A model generated the notes under the pieces. The model was given only the letters and a program-made list of their open reading frames with translations, had not been told where the DNA came from and made no database searches. A program made the position numbers and the translations under genes. Source: Phytophthora colocasiae (Eukaryota; Oomycota; Peronosporomycetes; Peronosporales; Peronosporaceae). Taken from it: a stretch of DNA of 64,000 nucleotides. This document shows, piece by piece, positions 12,328-21,936 of the stretch (position 1 is its first letter; every line of letters starts with the position of its first letter). The DNA is taken from assembly GCA_018806915.1 (NCBI GenBank), contig JAGKQI010000104.1, positions 434,001 through 498,000 on the forward strand, given 5' to 3'.

Positions 12328-12921
12328 TGTGACGTTCTCAGGCCAGCCAAACGGAGGAAGCAGTCGTTGGCGGCCTTGACGAAGAGTTGAGGTCGGAGGC
12401 GGTGGCGAGTCGGAGGCGAAGTCGAGTGGGCAGCGGCGACGCTGCAGTCGTGGTCTTGCTGGAGGAGTTGACTTGAACAGTAGAATGAAAATTGAGAAGT
12501 GATTGATTGAGTTAGTTTTGTTGGTGCTAGCTAGTAGTTGCCTCGCAACCAACGATCCTGGGTGACTAGACACGCACCCAAGTATCCAGGTCCTATCCTA
12601 AAAACTATCTTTCTCAAATCCTGCTACTATCTTTCTCTGCCAATGAAATCCTGCGAAGCCTCGGCGTGGCTGAGCCAGAATTTTCCCATAGCGTCCCATA
12701 ATCAAAATATCCGGATGGTAACTGGAATGTTGCCAATCCTGGGGATTTACATCCAATGAAAAGACGTATAAGAACTGTTGAAGTGGCAACTGCAACCACA
12801 TATAGCCAATAGACTCGTAGACATATGAAAATGTGAAAATTCAAGATTACGCTGAGCCAGAATAATCCGGCCAGCTGATCTCAAACTTTTGGCGTAGTGG
12901 CTGTTGAACCACTACGTCACA
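12328..12921 (-). repeat. LTR3 (internal, 594 bp)
   Basis: It shares GGCGACG, CAGTAGAATG and GAAGTGG with LTR4 but lacks the 8-bp deletion found further right in LTR4. It is therefore LTR4-like on the left and LTR1-like on the right, as expected for a recombinant LTR. Confidence 0.93.
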
Positions 12922-12924
12922 TGA

Positions 12925-12933
12925 CCTCCTTTT
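12925..12933 (-). promoter_or_regulatory. Polypurine tract, copy 3
   Basis: AAAAGGAGG on the minus strand, three bases from LTR3. Confidence 0.6.
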
Positions 12934-12949
12934 GAGAAAGGGCCACCAC

Positions 12950-15900
12950 TTACAAGGACTTGTCTCTCTTCTTGGACTTCCAATAGAGGTCGATGAGGCC
13001 TGGTATTTGTTTCAGGTTCTCCACTGGTTCCCACGTTGCGTCCTTCTTGGTTTCCCCAAGCCACCAAATTTTGTACTGCGTTTTCCCTTTGTACTTACGG
13101 TGGTTAACAACAGCTTCAACCAGTTGCCCTTCTGTTCCGTCGGCTAGCACAACCTTGTTCACCTTCTGCCTGCGCTTGGAGTCTTTGCGGTACGGCTTCA
13201 GCAGTGAAGTATGGAAGACTGGGTGTAGTTTCAGACCCTTTGATAATCCCAATTCATACGAGTCGCGAGACACCATCTTTTGAACTGGAAAAGGTCCAAT
13301 GAATCGAGGAGCAAACTTCTTTGATTGCGCGTACCCCTTGTGACGGATATCCAGATTCTTTCCATCTAGTAGCACCATGTCGCCAATGCTGAAGTCTTGG
13401 ACAAGTCTGTTTCTGTCGTAATAATGCTTCATGCGTTCCTGTGCTTCACTCATACGGTCTTGCGCGACCTTGAGGAACACTTCCTGTCGGAGTAAGAACT
13501 CTTTTGCTGCTTTCTCCAACTTCTTGAATTCCGGATCCGATGCTATATCATCGGGCATGTATGGAATATATCCAAGATCCGCTTCAAATGGCGACATGCC
13601 AATAGTAGCATGCAATCGCCGATTATAGGCGAACTCTGCCAAATGAAGAAACTCATCCCAATCATTCTGGGCTGGGTTGATGACTCCTCGGATATAGTCT
13701 CCGATAAAACGGTTTGTACGTTCCGTTTGTCCATCCGTCTGCGGTCTAAATGCCGATGACAGGTTATGCTGCGTTCCCATGGCAGTGATAACAGCCTGCC
13801 AAAACTTGGACGTAAATTTGGAGTCACGATCAGACACAATCGTCTTCGGAAGGCCATGATCTCTTACATAACTCTTCATGAAAACATTCGCAGTTCTCTC
13901 TGCGCTGTCTGTCGTCTGCGTAGCAATAAACTTTGCACGCTTGGTCAATCGATCCACGATGACCATGATGGCATTCGAGCCATCCTTGCTGGGAGGTAGA
14001 GACACAACAAAATCCATCGAAATGTCGACCCATCTACCTCGAGGTATCTCCAGCGGTTGAAGTAATCCCGGAGGCTTCGTCTGCCTCGCCTTGTTGCGCT
14101 GACACATTTCACAAGTGTTCACGTAGCGCTGGATATACTTCATCATCTTCGGCCAATAGTACTTCTCACGTACTGCTACATACGTCTTGTAATATCCTGG
14201 GTGGCCTGCCGTAACTGCATCGTGGTTCTCACAAATGACTCGATTCTTCAGATCTTCGTCATCGGGAATGTACAATCTAGGACTCTCATCTTCACGCGTC
14301 TGATAATACAGCACGCCATGATTTAGCAGAGTAATGCTGAACCTTTTCTCCAAGCTTCAGCTTCTTGACAAGTCCCTGCAAGTCCTTGTTCCACGAGTAC
14401 ATCTTCTGTGCGGTCTGTGCCACGGTCATATTGTTCGCGACCATGGTTGCCACAATTTCACGATTTTGAGCTGTGTCCAGAAGTTCTTTCAAGCTCACTT
14501 GAGCTGCCTTGTGCTCGAATTCCGGGTTTCTCGACATAGCATCGGCGACTACATTCGTCTCACCTGAATCCACTTAAACATGGGGTGAAACTCCGCAAGT
14601 TCATTAAACCACCGCGCAATGCGTCGATTCGTTGTTTTCTGCGTAAGAATCATCTCGATGCTCTTGTGATCCGTTTCCACCATGAACGGTTTGTCGAGTA
14701 AGTATACGCGTCATGTCTTCAGTGCGTGCATAATCGCAAGTAGCTCTTGTTCGCGCACAGGGTAATTCAGCTCCGCAGACTTCATCTTTCGGCCGGTGAA
14801 GGCGATTGGATGTTCCAACTCTCCCTCCTTTTGAAACAAGACTCCCCCAATAGCAAAATTTGAGGCGTCCATCCGAATACCGAAAGGTTTCGAGAAGTCT
14901 GGAAGACTAAGAACCGGAGGTGATGACAAGCGCTTCTTCAGCTCGTCAAAACAGCGTAATTGGTTCTCATCGAGTTCGATAGCATCACGAGAACGTTTTC
15001 CCTTAATACATTCATGCAAAGGGCCTGCAAACTGGGCAAAATTCTTGCAGAATCTCGAAACGTAGACTGTAGTCCCCAGGAAGCTCTCCATCTGCTTCTT
15101 GGTCTTGGGGACAGGCCACTCGGCGATAATCTTGATCTTGTCAGGATCCATCCGAACGCCATTGCGTCCGACAAAATCACCTAAGCATGGAATCTCATCC
15201 ACGCAGAATTGGCATTTGGACAGTTTGATGTAGAGCTTCTGCTCCTCACATCGTTTGAGTACTCTGTCCAAAGCGTTGATGTGGTCGTTCACATCTTCAC
15301 CCTTCGTGTACACGTAGATGTCGTCGAAGTAAATCCGCATCACGTCGTTCAAATCCCTGAAAAACTTCTGAAGTAAACGATTAAAGGTTCCCGGACTACC
15401 ACTAAGTCCCATGGGTGTGACGAGATATTCAAAAAGACCGTCTGGAGTTGAAAACGCCGTGAATGGTATGTCTGCTTCACGTAGCTTAACTTGGTAATAG
15501 CCCCAGAGTAGATCCATGCACGAGTACCAGTAGCTACCGGCCATCGCGTCGAAAGTGTCTTCTTTGCGAGGCATCGGGATAGCAGGCAAAATCGTGGCCA
15601 AGTTCAATTGGCGATAGTCGTGCACAATACGCCATCCGACAGGTTTCTTCACACAGAAAGTCGGAGCGCAAAACGATGACGGTCGAATGATACCGGCTTG
15701 AACCATCTCTTTGGTCCACTCCTGGATCGTTTTTCGCTGATCAGGACTTTGACGCCACTGCTTCACTGAAATCGGAGTAGTACCCGGCTTGAGCAAAATC
15801 TCATGTTCAATTCCTTCACGAACTGGCGGCGTCTCACTCGGTAGCTCCGTACGAAAGACCGTATCCGCATATTTCCGTAACGTCTCGTATGCCGGATTGT

Positions 15901-17597
15901 CCTTGAGGGCATCCCATCCTTGACTCTTGAAGCGTTCAGCCTTCTCAGAGTCGTGGGGATTGATGACAAATACTGCCTCAATATCCTTGTCCTTGCGCAA
16001 CATGCGCTGGAACTGCTTTGTTGATATGAGCTTGATACTTCCGTGCTTGCCGTTGTGTCCATGATCTCGATAATAGTTGAAAATCTCACGGCTCTGCGCT
16101 ACTCTTGCGCGGCGTTGTCCTGCGACCCATCTAGCAGGGCGGTTCTTCGGCAGTCTCAACGTTACGGCCTGAGTGTTCTCCATTTTGATACGCGGTGCTA
16201 CGTGTCCTGTACTCCAATCTATATCCGGGTTCTGCTCACGCAACCACATCATGCCCAATACAACGTCCTTACCCTCTGGGACTGGCATGACTTGGAATGT
16301 TCCACTTGATAATGGAAACCCTGGTAACTGTAGAGACATCTCTACAGTCCGTCGAGGACGATACACCACTTGATCATAACCAAGATCAACTTGCATCGTG
16401 TCACCTTCAGTGACATCTAAATCGAGCTTCTTCACCAACTCCTCAGTTACGCCATTCAGGCTACTGCCGTTGTCAATGAATATCGTAACGGGTCTCTCTT
16501 GATCTTCCGTCTTGAATGCTCGAGCCTCAGCCTCTAGGATCGCATACACAGCGCCCTTTACGTAACGGTTCGCTTCCTTACGTTTCGGCTGGGTACATTG
16601 TGGAGAAATGTGGCCAACTTTGCCACAGTTGTTGCAAGTAGCTGACTTAGTCCAATCATCTTTCTTTCCTTTCTTCTTCTCGGAACGCTTAGTATTCTGC
16701 AGTTGCGACTTTGACACTCGATTCCCCGATTCAGTTGATCCCTGCGAAGGTTTCGACTGACTCCGAGGTGGTTTCCCCGAGAAGTGTGCAAACTCGAAGT
16801 TGGACGCAATCTCAATGGCCTCTTGCAGCGTTGATGGACTTTCTTCCTTGATCTTCTTAGCTGTTTCTTCACGTAATCCGTTTTGGAAGAAGAACCGCTT
16901 CTCCAATTCGCTGATCGATAATTCAGTCTGCGATAGCAAATCTTGAAACTTGGAGACGTATTCGTGAATCGTTTCTTTCTGTTTGAGACGAAACATTCTC
17001 TCACGAAGATCATATTCGAAGTCCTTTGGTCGAAAACGCGAACGAAGTTGTCGCTTGAAGAGCGACCACGTAGGATGTACTTGTTAATCTTTCGCAGTCC
17101 GCAATAAACGCACGGTACCAATTCAACACTGACTTGCCTAAGTTACTTGAGATCATCGTTACAAAGTCTGATGAATCTGCTTCCATCCACTCGCGTCTGC
17201 TTGCATAGTACTGCTCGGTGGCAAAGATCCACAACTCGATATCTTCGCCGTACTTGCCTTCATACATCGGGGGGTCCTTCTTCTTCTGATCACCCCGAGC
17301 CGCCATCAAATACTCGAACCTTGCGTTAGCTTGCTGCATTTGTGCTTGCAGTTGAGCTTGCATCTGGGCTTGGGCGGCTTGCTGCTGTTGCGTTATAAAC
17401 ACTAGCAACTGCTGCATTGACATCGCATCAGGGCCTGAAGCTTGGGTGGTCTGTGCAGCCGGAGCCGCGGTATCCGCCGGTGCTTCTGTACTTGGTCGTG
17501 ATGCATCTGCATCACTCGGCGCATTCATTCTGCTTTGCTGCCGAGGACGAGGGTTCGGTGACGGGCGCTCAGCTGCACGACTTCTTCTTTGAGCCAT
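12950..17597 (-). pseudogene. gag-pol of gypsy copy 3 (TGA plus three frameshifts)
   Basis: Domain content equals the other copies. Differences from copy 2 are a +1 base in gag near 17085, which cuts Gag after the capsid-like region, a -1 base near 14566 and a +1 base near 14328. The last two are compensating and leave a shifted stretch before the integrase zinc domain. The TGA at 14711-14713 is retained. Open stretches remain at 14711-16996 (zinc knuckle to RNase H) and 12950-14353 (integrase and chromodomain). Confidence 0.9.
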
Positions 17598-17667
17598 ACC
17601 AACTGGACTTCTCAGCGCGTCTTTAAAAATGTCTACCGAAACCCTAATAAGCAAAAAGGGAAAGAAA

Positions 17668-17979
17668 CTACTGTTTTTGAGTTTTACGCCTACGCTTTTT
17701 GTCGAGCTGGATGGAGTGGTCGAGGGTTCCTTCCAAGATAGTTTGCGTCTGGTTTATGCGGCGTTTCAGCAGTTCCGTCGTATCGTGTAAGATATTCCTT
17801 GCGTCGGAGTCCTTACAATCTGGAATTTCGTTGCGGATGAGCTGTACGATCTTCAGCTGCTTCTGCGTAGTCAACCACAAGTCCTGGCGCAGTTTGTCGA
17901 GTGTTTCACTGCGAGTGGTCAAGGACTTGGTGTCGTTCAGGAACGTTGCTTCGGGTTGACGGGTTTTTCGTTTACCCAT
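17668..17979 (-). CDS. Leader ORF (ORF0) of gypsy copy 3, 103 aa
   Basis: The protein is the same as that of the copy 1 leader ORF. Its survival here, while gag-pol of the same copy is broken, is most simply explained by the young age of the array and not by selection. Confidence 0.6.
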   Translation of the reverse strand: MGKRKTRQPEATFLNDTKSLTTRSETLDKLRQDLWLTTQKQLKIVQLIRNEIPDCKDSDARNILHDTTELLKRRINQTQTILEGTLDHSIQLDKKRRRKTQKQ

Positions 17980-18248
17980 GCAAGAAGCACACTAGAACAG
18001 ACCCAGTAGCAACGAGTGTGGATCAAGCACAACCCAGTGTGTATTTTTTCCAGAAGTTATTCTCCGTGTTTTCCTTGGCGGGACAGGGAGTCGTAAGACA
18101 GCACAAAACCACAGGCCCAAGAAAGGAGTTCTGAAAGTGTTTCCAACACTGGTATGCAACCACACCAACTAGCCACGGAACGTTAAAGTTCGTGCTGAAA
18201 GGCAATACCCAATCTTCGACTCTTGAACTTGAACCGAAGCTTGACCAA

Positions 18249-18260
18249 CAAGTGCTACCA
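18249..18260 (-). promoter_or_regulatory. Primer-binding site, copy 3
   Basis: TGGTAGCACTTG on the minus strand, directly adjoining LTR4. Confidence 0.55.
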
Positions 18261-18848
18261 TGTGACGTTCTCAGGCCAGCCAAACGGAGGAAGCAGTCGT
18301 TGGCGGCCTTGACGAAGAGTTGAGGTCGGAGGCGGTGGCGAGTCGGAGGCGAAGTCGAGTGGGCAGCGGCGACGCTGCAGTCGTGGTCTTGCTGGAGGAG
18401 TTGACTTGAACAGTAGAATGAAAATTGAGAAGTGATTGATTGAGTTAGTTTTGTTGGTGCTAGCTAGTAGTTGCCTCGCAACCAACGATCCTGGGTGACT
18501 AGACACGCACCCAAGTATCCAGGTCCTATCCTAAAAACTATCTTTCTCAAATCCTGCTACTATCTTTCTCTGCCAATGAAATCCTGCGAAGCCTCGGCGT
18601 GGCTGAGCCAGAATTTTCCCATAGCGTCCCATAATCAAAATATCCGGATGGTAACTGGAATGTTGCCAATCCTGGGGATTTACATCCAATGAAAAGACGT
18701 ATAAGAACTGTTGAAGTGGGGCAACTGCAACCACATATAGCCAATAGACTCGTAGACATGTGAAAATTCAAGATTACGCTGAGCCAGAATAATCCGGCCA
18801 GCTGATCTCAAACTTTTGGCGTAGTGGCTGTTGAACCACTACGTCACA
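18261..18848 (-). repeat. LTR4 (outer, 588 bp)
   Basis: In element orientation this is the outermost 5' LTR. It carries a 2-bp GG insertion near 18719 and an 8-bp deletion near 18759 relative to the other three, which explains the 588-bp length. It ends ACGTCACA and is followed directly by GCACG. Confidence 0.93.
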
Positions 18849-18853
18849 GCACG
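18849..18853. repeat. Target-site duplication, right copy (GCACG)
   Basis: It matches 461-465 exactly and delimits the whole array. Between here and the ProRS stop (18854-19028) no gene is supported. Confidence 0.85.
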
Positions 18854-19028
18854 TTGTTGGAGTGTTTAATTCTTGCGAAGAAGCCTAAGATAAAGAAGAA
18901 CCCGGCGAGACAGCGCAGCAAAGCATTGCAGCCATACGATCCGCTAGCGTATTGTGGGTTCGTCACAGTAGGTGTCTTTGTACACCCATGGCTCCAAATA
19001 TTTGTCGTCTATTAGCTGTCATCTACAT

Positions 19029-20954
19029 CTAGAATTTGTCTGATTGAACAAGCTGAGCGAAGAAAACTGGTAGCTCATCAGGAGTTAGGAAAGTCTTCTC
19101 CATTGTAGCTCGCGTCTGCACCTCCACGAGCCCTTCCTTCATGAACCGTTTGCCAACAACGACGCGGTACGGGTATCCGATGAGCTCCGACTCGGCCAGC
19201 TTTGAGCCGGGGCTTTCTCGCCAGCGATCGTCCAGCAGCACATCGTCCTTCACTAAGCCGGCAACGTTACCGGAAGAAAGCTTGCCAGCAATATCCCATG
19301 CAGCTTGGGAAACCGGATCTTCTCGCTTCTTGCCACCGATAGACATAACAAGGACCTTGTACGGCGCAATTTCAGTCGGCCACGCAATGCCGTGGTCGTC
19401 GTGCGAAGCTTCGACTGTTGCTGCAACCAGTCGACTAACTCCAAGACCAAAGCAACCCATCTCTAGTGGGTGCTTGTTGTTCTTGGCATCCGTATACGTC
19501 GCGCCAAAAGGCTTCGAGTACTTCTGTCCCAGATAGAAAACGTGACCTACCTCGATACCGCGCTTATCCTCGAGCACTGCGTTCTCGCCGTTGCAGCGTG
19601 AACAGCAGTCACCAGCTTGAGCCAAGCGAAAGTGTCCCCACACAAGGTTAATGTTCTCACGCTGCTGTGATATCGTTTTTGCAAAGTTGCATAGAGCCTT
19701 CACAGCTGGAGAGGTCTGGTCGCCTTGTTTTAGGGAATCGTCCAGCAGCAAATGCAGCTCAGCATTCGGACTAGCTTTGCTAAGCAAGTCGGCGATTTTG
19801 GACTCATTCGTGACCACCTCGCCTTCATCGCCGCCAATAAACGGCTTAGCAGCCAACTCATTCGCCTCGCGATCGTGACGAGTAAAGCACAATGCAACAC
19901 GCGGCTGGACTCTGGTCTCGAGGTCGTCAATGTTAAGATCCGCCAGGTAATGATCTTCCTCCTGCTCGTGCACATACTTAATGGAGAAACCGTGCGATCC
20001 TGCGACTTCCTGCAGCTCCATGACAGTCTTCCACATCTGCGTATCGCCAGCAAGAGCTTGTCTTTCGAGCCGAGCAATGATGGCACTAAGCTCTGTCGAA
20101 ACTTCGTCACTGTGTTCCATCGACATCTGGGGAAGTCGACCTTCCGCCTTCTCCACATTAGCCGCGTAGTCGCACTCCTCCGACGAACAGGAGAGAATTG
20201 CGTCTTCACCGATATCCGCCAGCACGTGGAATTCATGTGACAGATTGCCGCCAATATTCCCAGAATCGGCTTCCACGCGCTTCACCGGTAGTTTGAGTCT
20301 CGAGATTAGAATTTCGTTGTACGCAGTAGTCACGTCCTGGTACGTCTGCAACGCATCGTCGTACGACGCATCGAACGAATACATGTCCTTCATCACGAAC
20401 TCTCTCGCTCTTAAGAGACCAAACCGAGGACGGATCTCGTCACGGAACTTGCGGCCGATCTGGTACAGTCTGAGAGACGAATTCGTCGCTCCTGCTGCAT
20501 TGTAGTGGGCTGATACGAGGCTCGTAATACTTTCCTCGTGTGTGGGGCCTAACACAAGAATATCTTCGCGCCGGTCTTCCAGCGTCATCAGTTCTGGGCC
20601 GCGACTTTGCCAACGACCTGACTGCTTCCACAGTTCATTAGGTGTCAGTATCGATAGATCCACGCGGTTGCCACCGATCTTGTACATTTCTTCGTCAATG
20701 ACTGCCTCCAGTTTGGCCACAACGCGGCGGCCTAGTGGCAGAAGAGCGAAGATGCCATGACCACCTTTGCGCACGAAACCAGCGCGTACCAGGAGCTGGT
20801 GACTGGGAACTGCTGCATCTGAAGGCGCCTGCTTCTCCGTGGGGGACCACAGCACGGACCGCAAGGCGCAGGGAGCAGCGCGGATCGACTGCGACGTCGA
20901 GAAGTGCCGTCCCGCAGCTGCCAAAGAACTGCGACGCGAGCGCACCGCCCACAT
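19029..20954 (-). CDS. Prolyl-tRNA synthetase, bacterial/organellar type
   Basis: A 641-aa class II synthetase that charges tRNA-Pro, probably in mitochondria. The N-terminus (MWAVRSRRSSLAAAGRHFST) is Arg/Ser-rich without acids, as in a mitochondrial presequence. Motif 2 reads RFRDEIRPRFGLLRAREF. A long insert follows with the EECDYAANVEKA signature of the bacterial-type editing (INS) domain. Motif 3 is GCFGLGVSRLVAATVE, and an anticodon-binding domain ends the protein. The ATG at 20954 is chosen because the four codons further upstream begin with TTG. It is a single exon. The 3' end lies 175 bp from the retroelement array. Confidence 0.93.
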   Translation of the reverse strand: MWAVRSRRSSLAAAGRHFSTSQSIRAAPCALRSVLWSPTEKQAPSDAAVPSHQLLVRAGFVRKGGHGIFALLPLGRRVVAKLEAVIDEEMYKIGGNRVDLSILTPNELWKQSGRWQSRGPELMTLEDRREDILVLGPTHEESITSLVSAHYNAAGATNSSLRLYQIGRKFRDEIRPRFGLLRAREFVMKDMYSFDASYDDALQTYQDVTTAYNEILISRLKLPVKRVEADSGNIGGNLSHEFHVLADIGEDAILSCSSEECDYAANVEKAEGRLPQMSMEHSDEVSTELSAIIARLERQALAGDTQMWKTVMELQEVAGSHGFSIKYVHEQEEDHYLADLNIDDLETRVQPRVALCFTRHDREANELAAKPFIGGDEGEVVTNESKIADLLSKASPNAELHLLLDDSLKQGDQTSPAVKALCNFAKTISQQRENINLVWGHFRLAQAGDCCSRCNGENAVLEDKRGIEVGHVFYLGQKYSKPFGATYTDAKNNKHPLEMGCFGLGVSRLVAATVEASHDDHGIAWPTEIAPYKVLVMSIGGKKREDPVSQAAWDIAGKLSSGNVAGLVKDDVLLDDRWRESPGSKLAESELIGYPYRVVVGKRFMKEGLVEVQTRATMEKTFLTPDELPVFFAQLVQSDKF

Positions 20955-21936
20955 CTTGGTTGACAAGCAATTTGAGCCGCAAGGTCACCAGATGTGGTAC
21001 ACACCACATTATTGTGCTTTGAAGACAAGTATCATTGGTATTAATCAATGATAACTTATCAAGTACCTACGCATAGTATAATAGCATGCGATACTTTGTT
21101 TTCTCAACTTGAACACTACAAAAGGCCTGGTCAAGACAAGTCGAAAGTGGGGATTTGCTCTTGGTGTTGGACATGTCGAAGGTAGAGTTGGCTTCCTCTA
21201 TTAAGCTTTGGGGCGGCAATACAGCAGGGCAGCTTCTCTTTGAGGTGAAGAAGCTGAAATATTCGCCGTACATGGAGAAGATCAGGGAAGAGAGCCCAAC
21301 GGCAACCCGAAGCACATTGTAGGATAGCCCCGCTCCAAATGTGTTGGAGTTGCACCGCTGAGCCTGCAAAGTGGACGCAGAGCTGACTCATCGATGATCA
21401 TGCTGGCGCCAATGCCAGCTGGACGGCAACTGCCATACAGCTTGTTGAGTATGGTGAGCTTCCTCTACGGTACATGCACGTGTACTTGAAACCTTTTGCC
21501 ACGCTTCACTGCTGCTCGTGGTCCGGCCTGCATCGTAGCAACGTCCATTAGCAATGCATCAGCAGCGTAGCGTTGAGTTCCTCGTCCAGCACAGCATCGA
21601 CACGGCATCTTTTGGCCAACAGGTACAATTAACCCACGGGGCTCCCTCTCGAGCTTAGATGTCCATTCTTGATCCAACAATATTCGCACGCATGTTGGAA
21701 GCGCAGTGAAGCCAACAGTCCAACGGAGGAAAGAGTGTATGGATTTTCCATCCATTTGCACGTTCCATAATATACTGTGCATTATTGTCCATACACTTTC
21801 ATTTAACGCTCCCTTTACGTCCCATATTTACATGTGCATTGCTTGTCAATTGAAGTTCTAATGCGGAAACAGCTGCTTTTAGCAGAATAGGTGACGAGTC
21901 GCTTTATTCATTTTTCCGCATCAAGCTACAGAGTCC
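20955..21936. other. Intergenic, 982 bp, no supported gene
   Basis: This region lies between the divergent ProRS and GEF genes. It holds a 50-codon open stretch on + (21172-21321) and a 105-codon open stretch on - (21465-21782), neither resembling a family I know nor closing into an exon model. They may be relics of a mobile element. Promoters for both neighbours must lie here. Confidence 0.4.
21907..21915 (+). promoter_or_regulatory. Initiator-like motif upstream of the GEF gene
   Basis: TTCATTTTT, followed by CCGCA, lies about 22 bases before the ATG. It resembles the oomycete initiator core (TCA followed by a pyrimidine run). This is a short motif match only. Confidence 0.33.

Larger units (their letters stand above)
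466..18848 (-). mobile_element. Ty3/gypsy chromovirus-type array: three internal regions, four LTRs
   Basis: The order is LTR1, internal 1060-6397, LTR2, internal 6992-12327, LTR3, internal 12922-18260, LTR4. The internal regions are 5338, 5336 and 5339 bp and are nearly identical. Elements read right to left. The domain order gag, protease, reverse transcriptase, RNase H, integrase, chromodomain places it among Ty3/gypsy chromoviruses. There is no room for an env gene, because the integrase frame stops 28 bp from the LTR. Only the outer edges carry the GCACG duplication, so the whole array sits in one target site. Small copy-specific substitutions and indels argue against a simple assembly duplication. 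Confidence 0.93.

Noticed and set aside
466..18848. Three independent gypsy insertions, or an env-bearing endogenous retrovirus
   Set aside because: No target duplications lie at inner LTR junctions, and only 28 bp separate the integrase frame from the LTR, leaving no space for env.
18824..19015. 63-codon plus-strand frame running out of LTR4
   Set aside because: It starts within the LTR, crosses the target duplication and matches no family.
20695..21048. Overlapping frames on both strands at the ProRS start
   Set aside because: Shadows of the ProRS coding frame.
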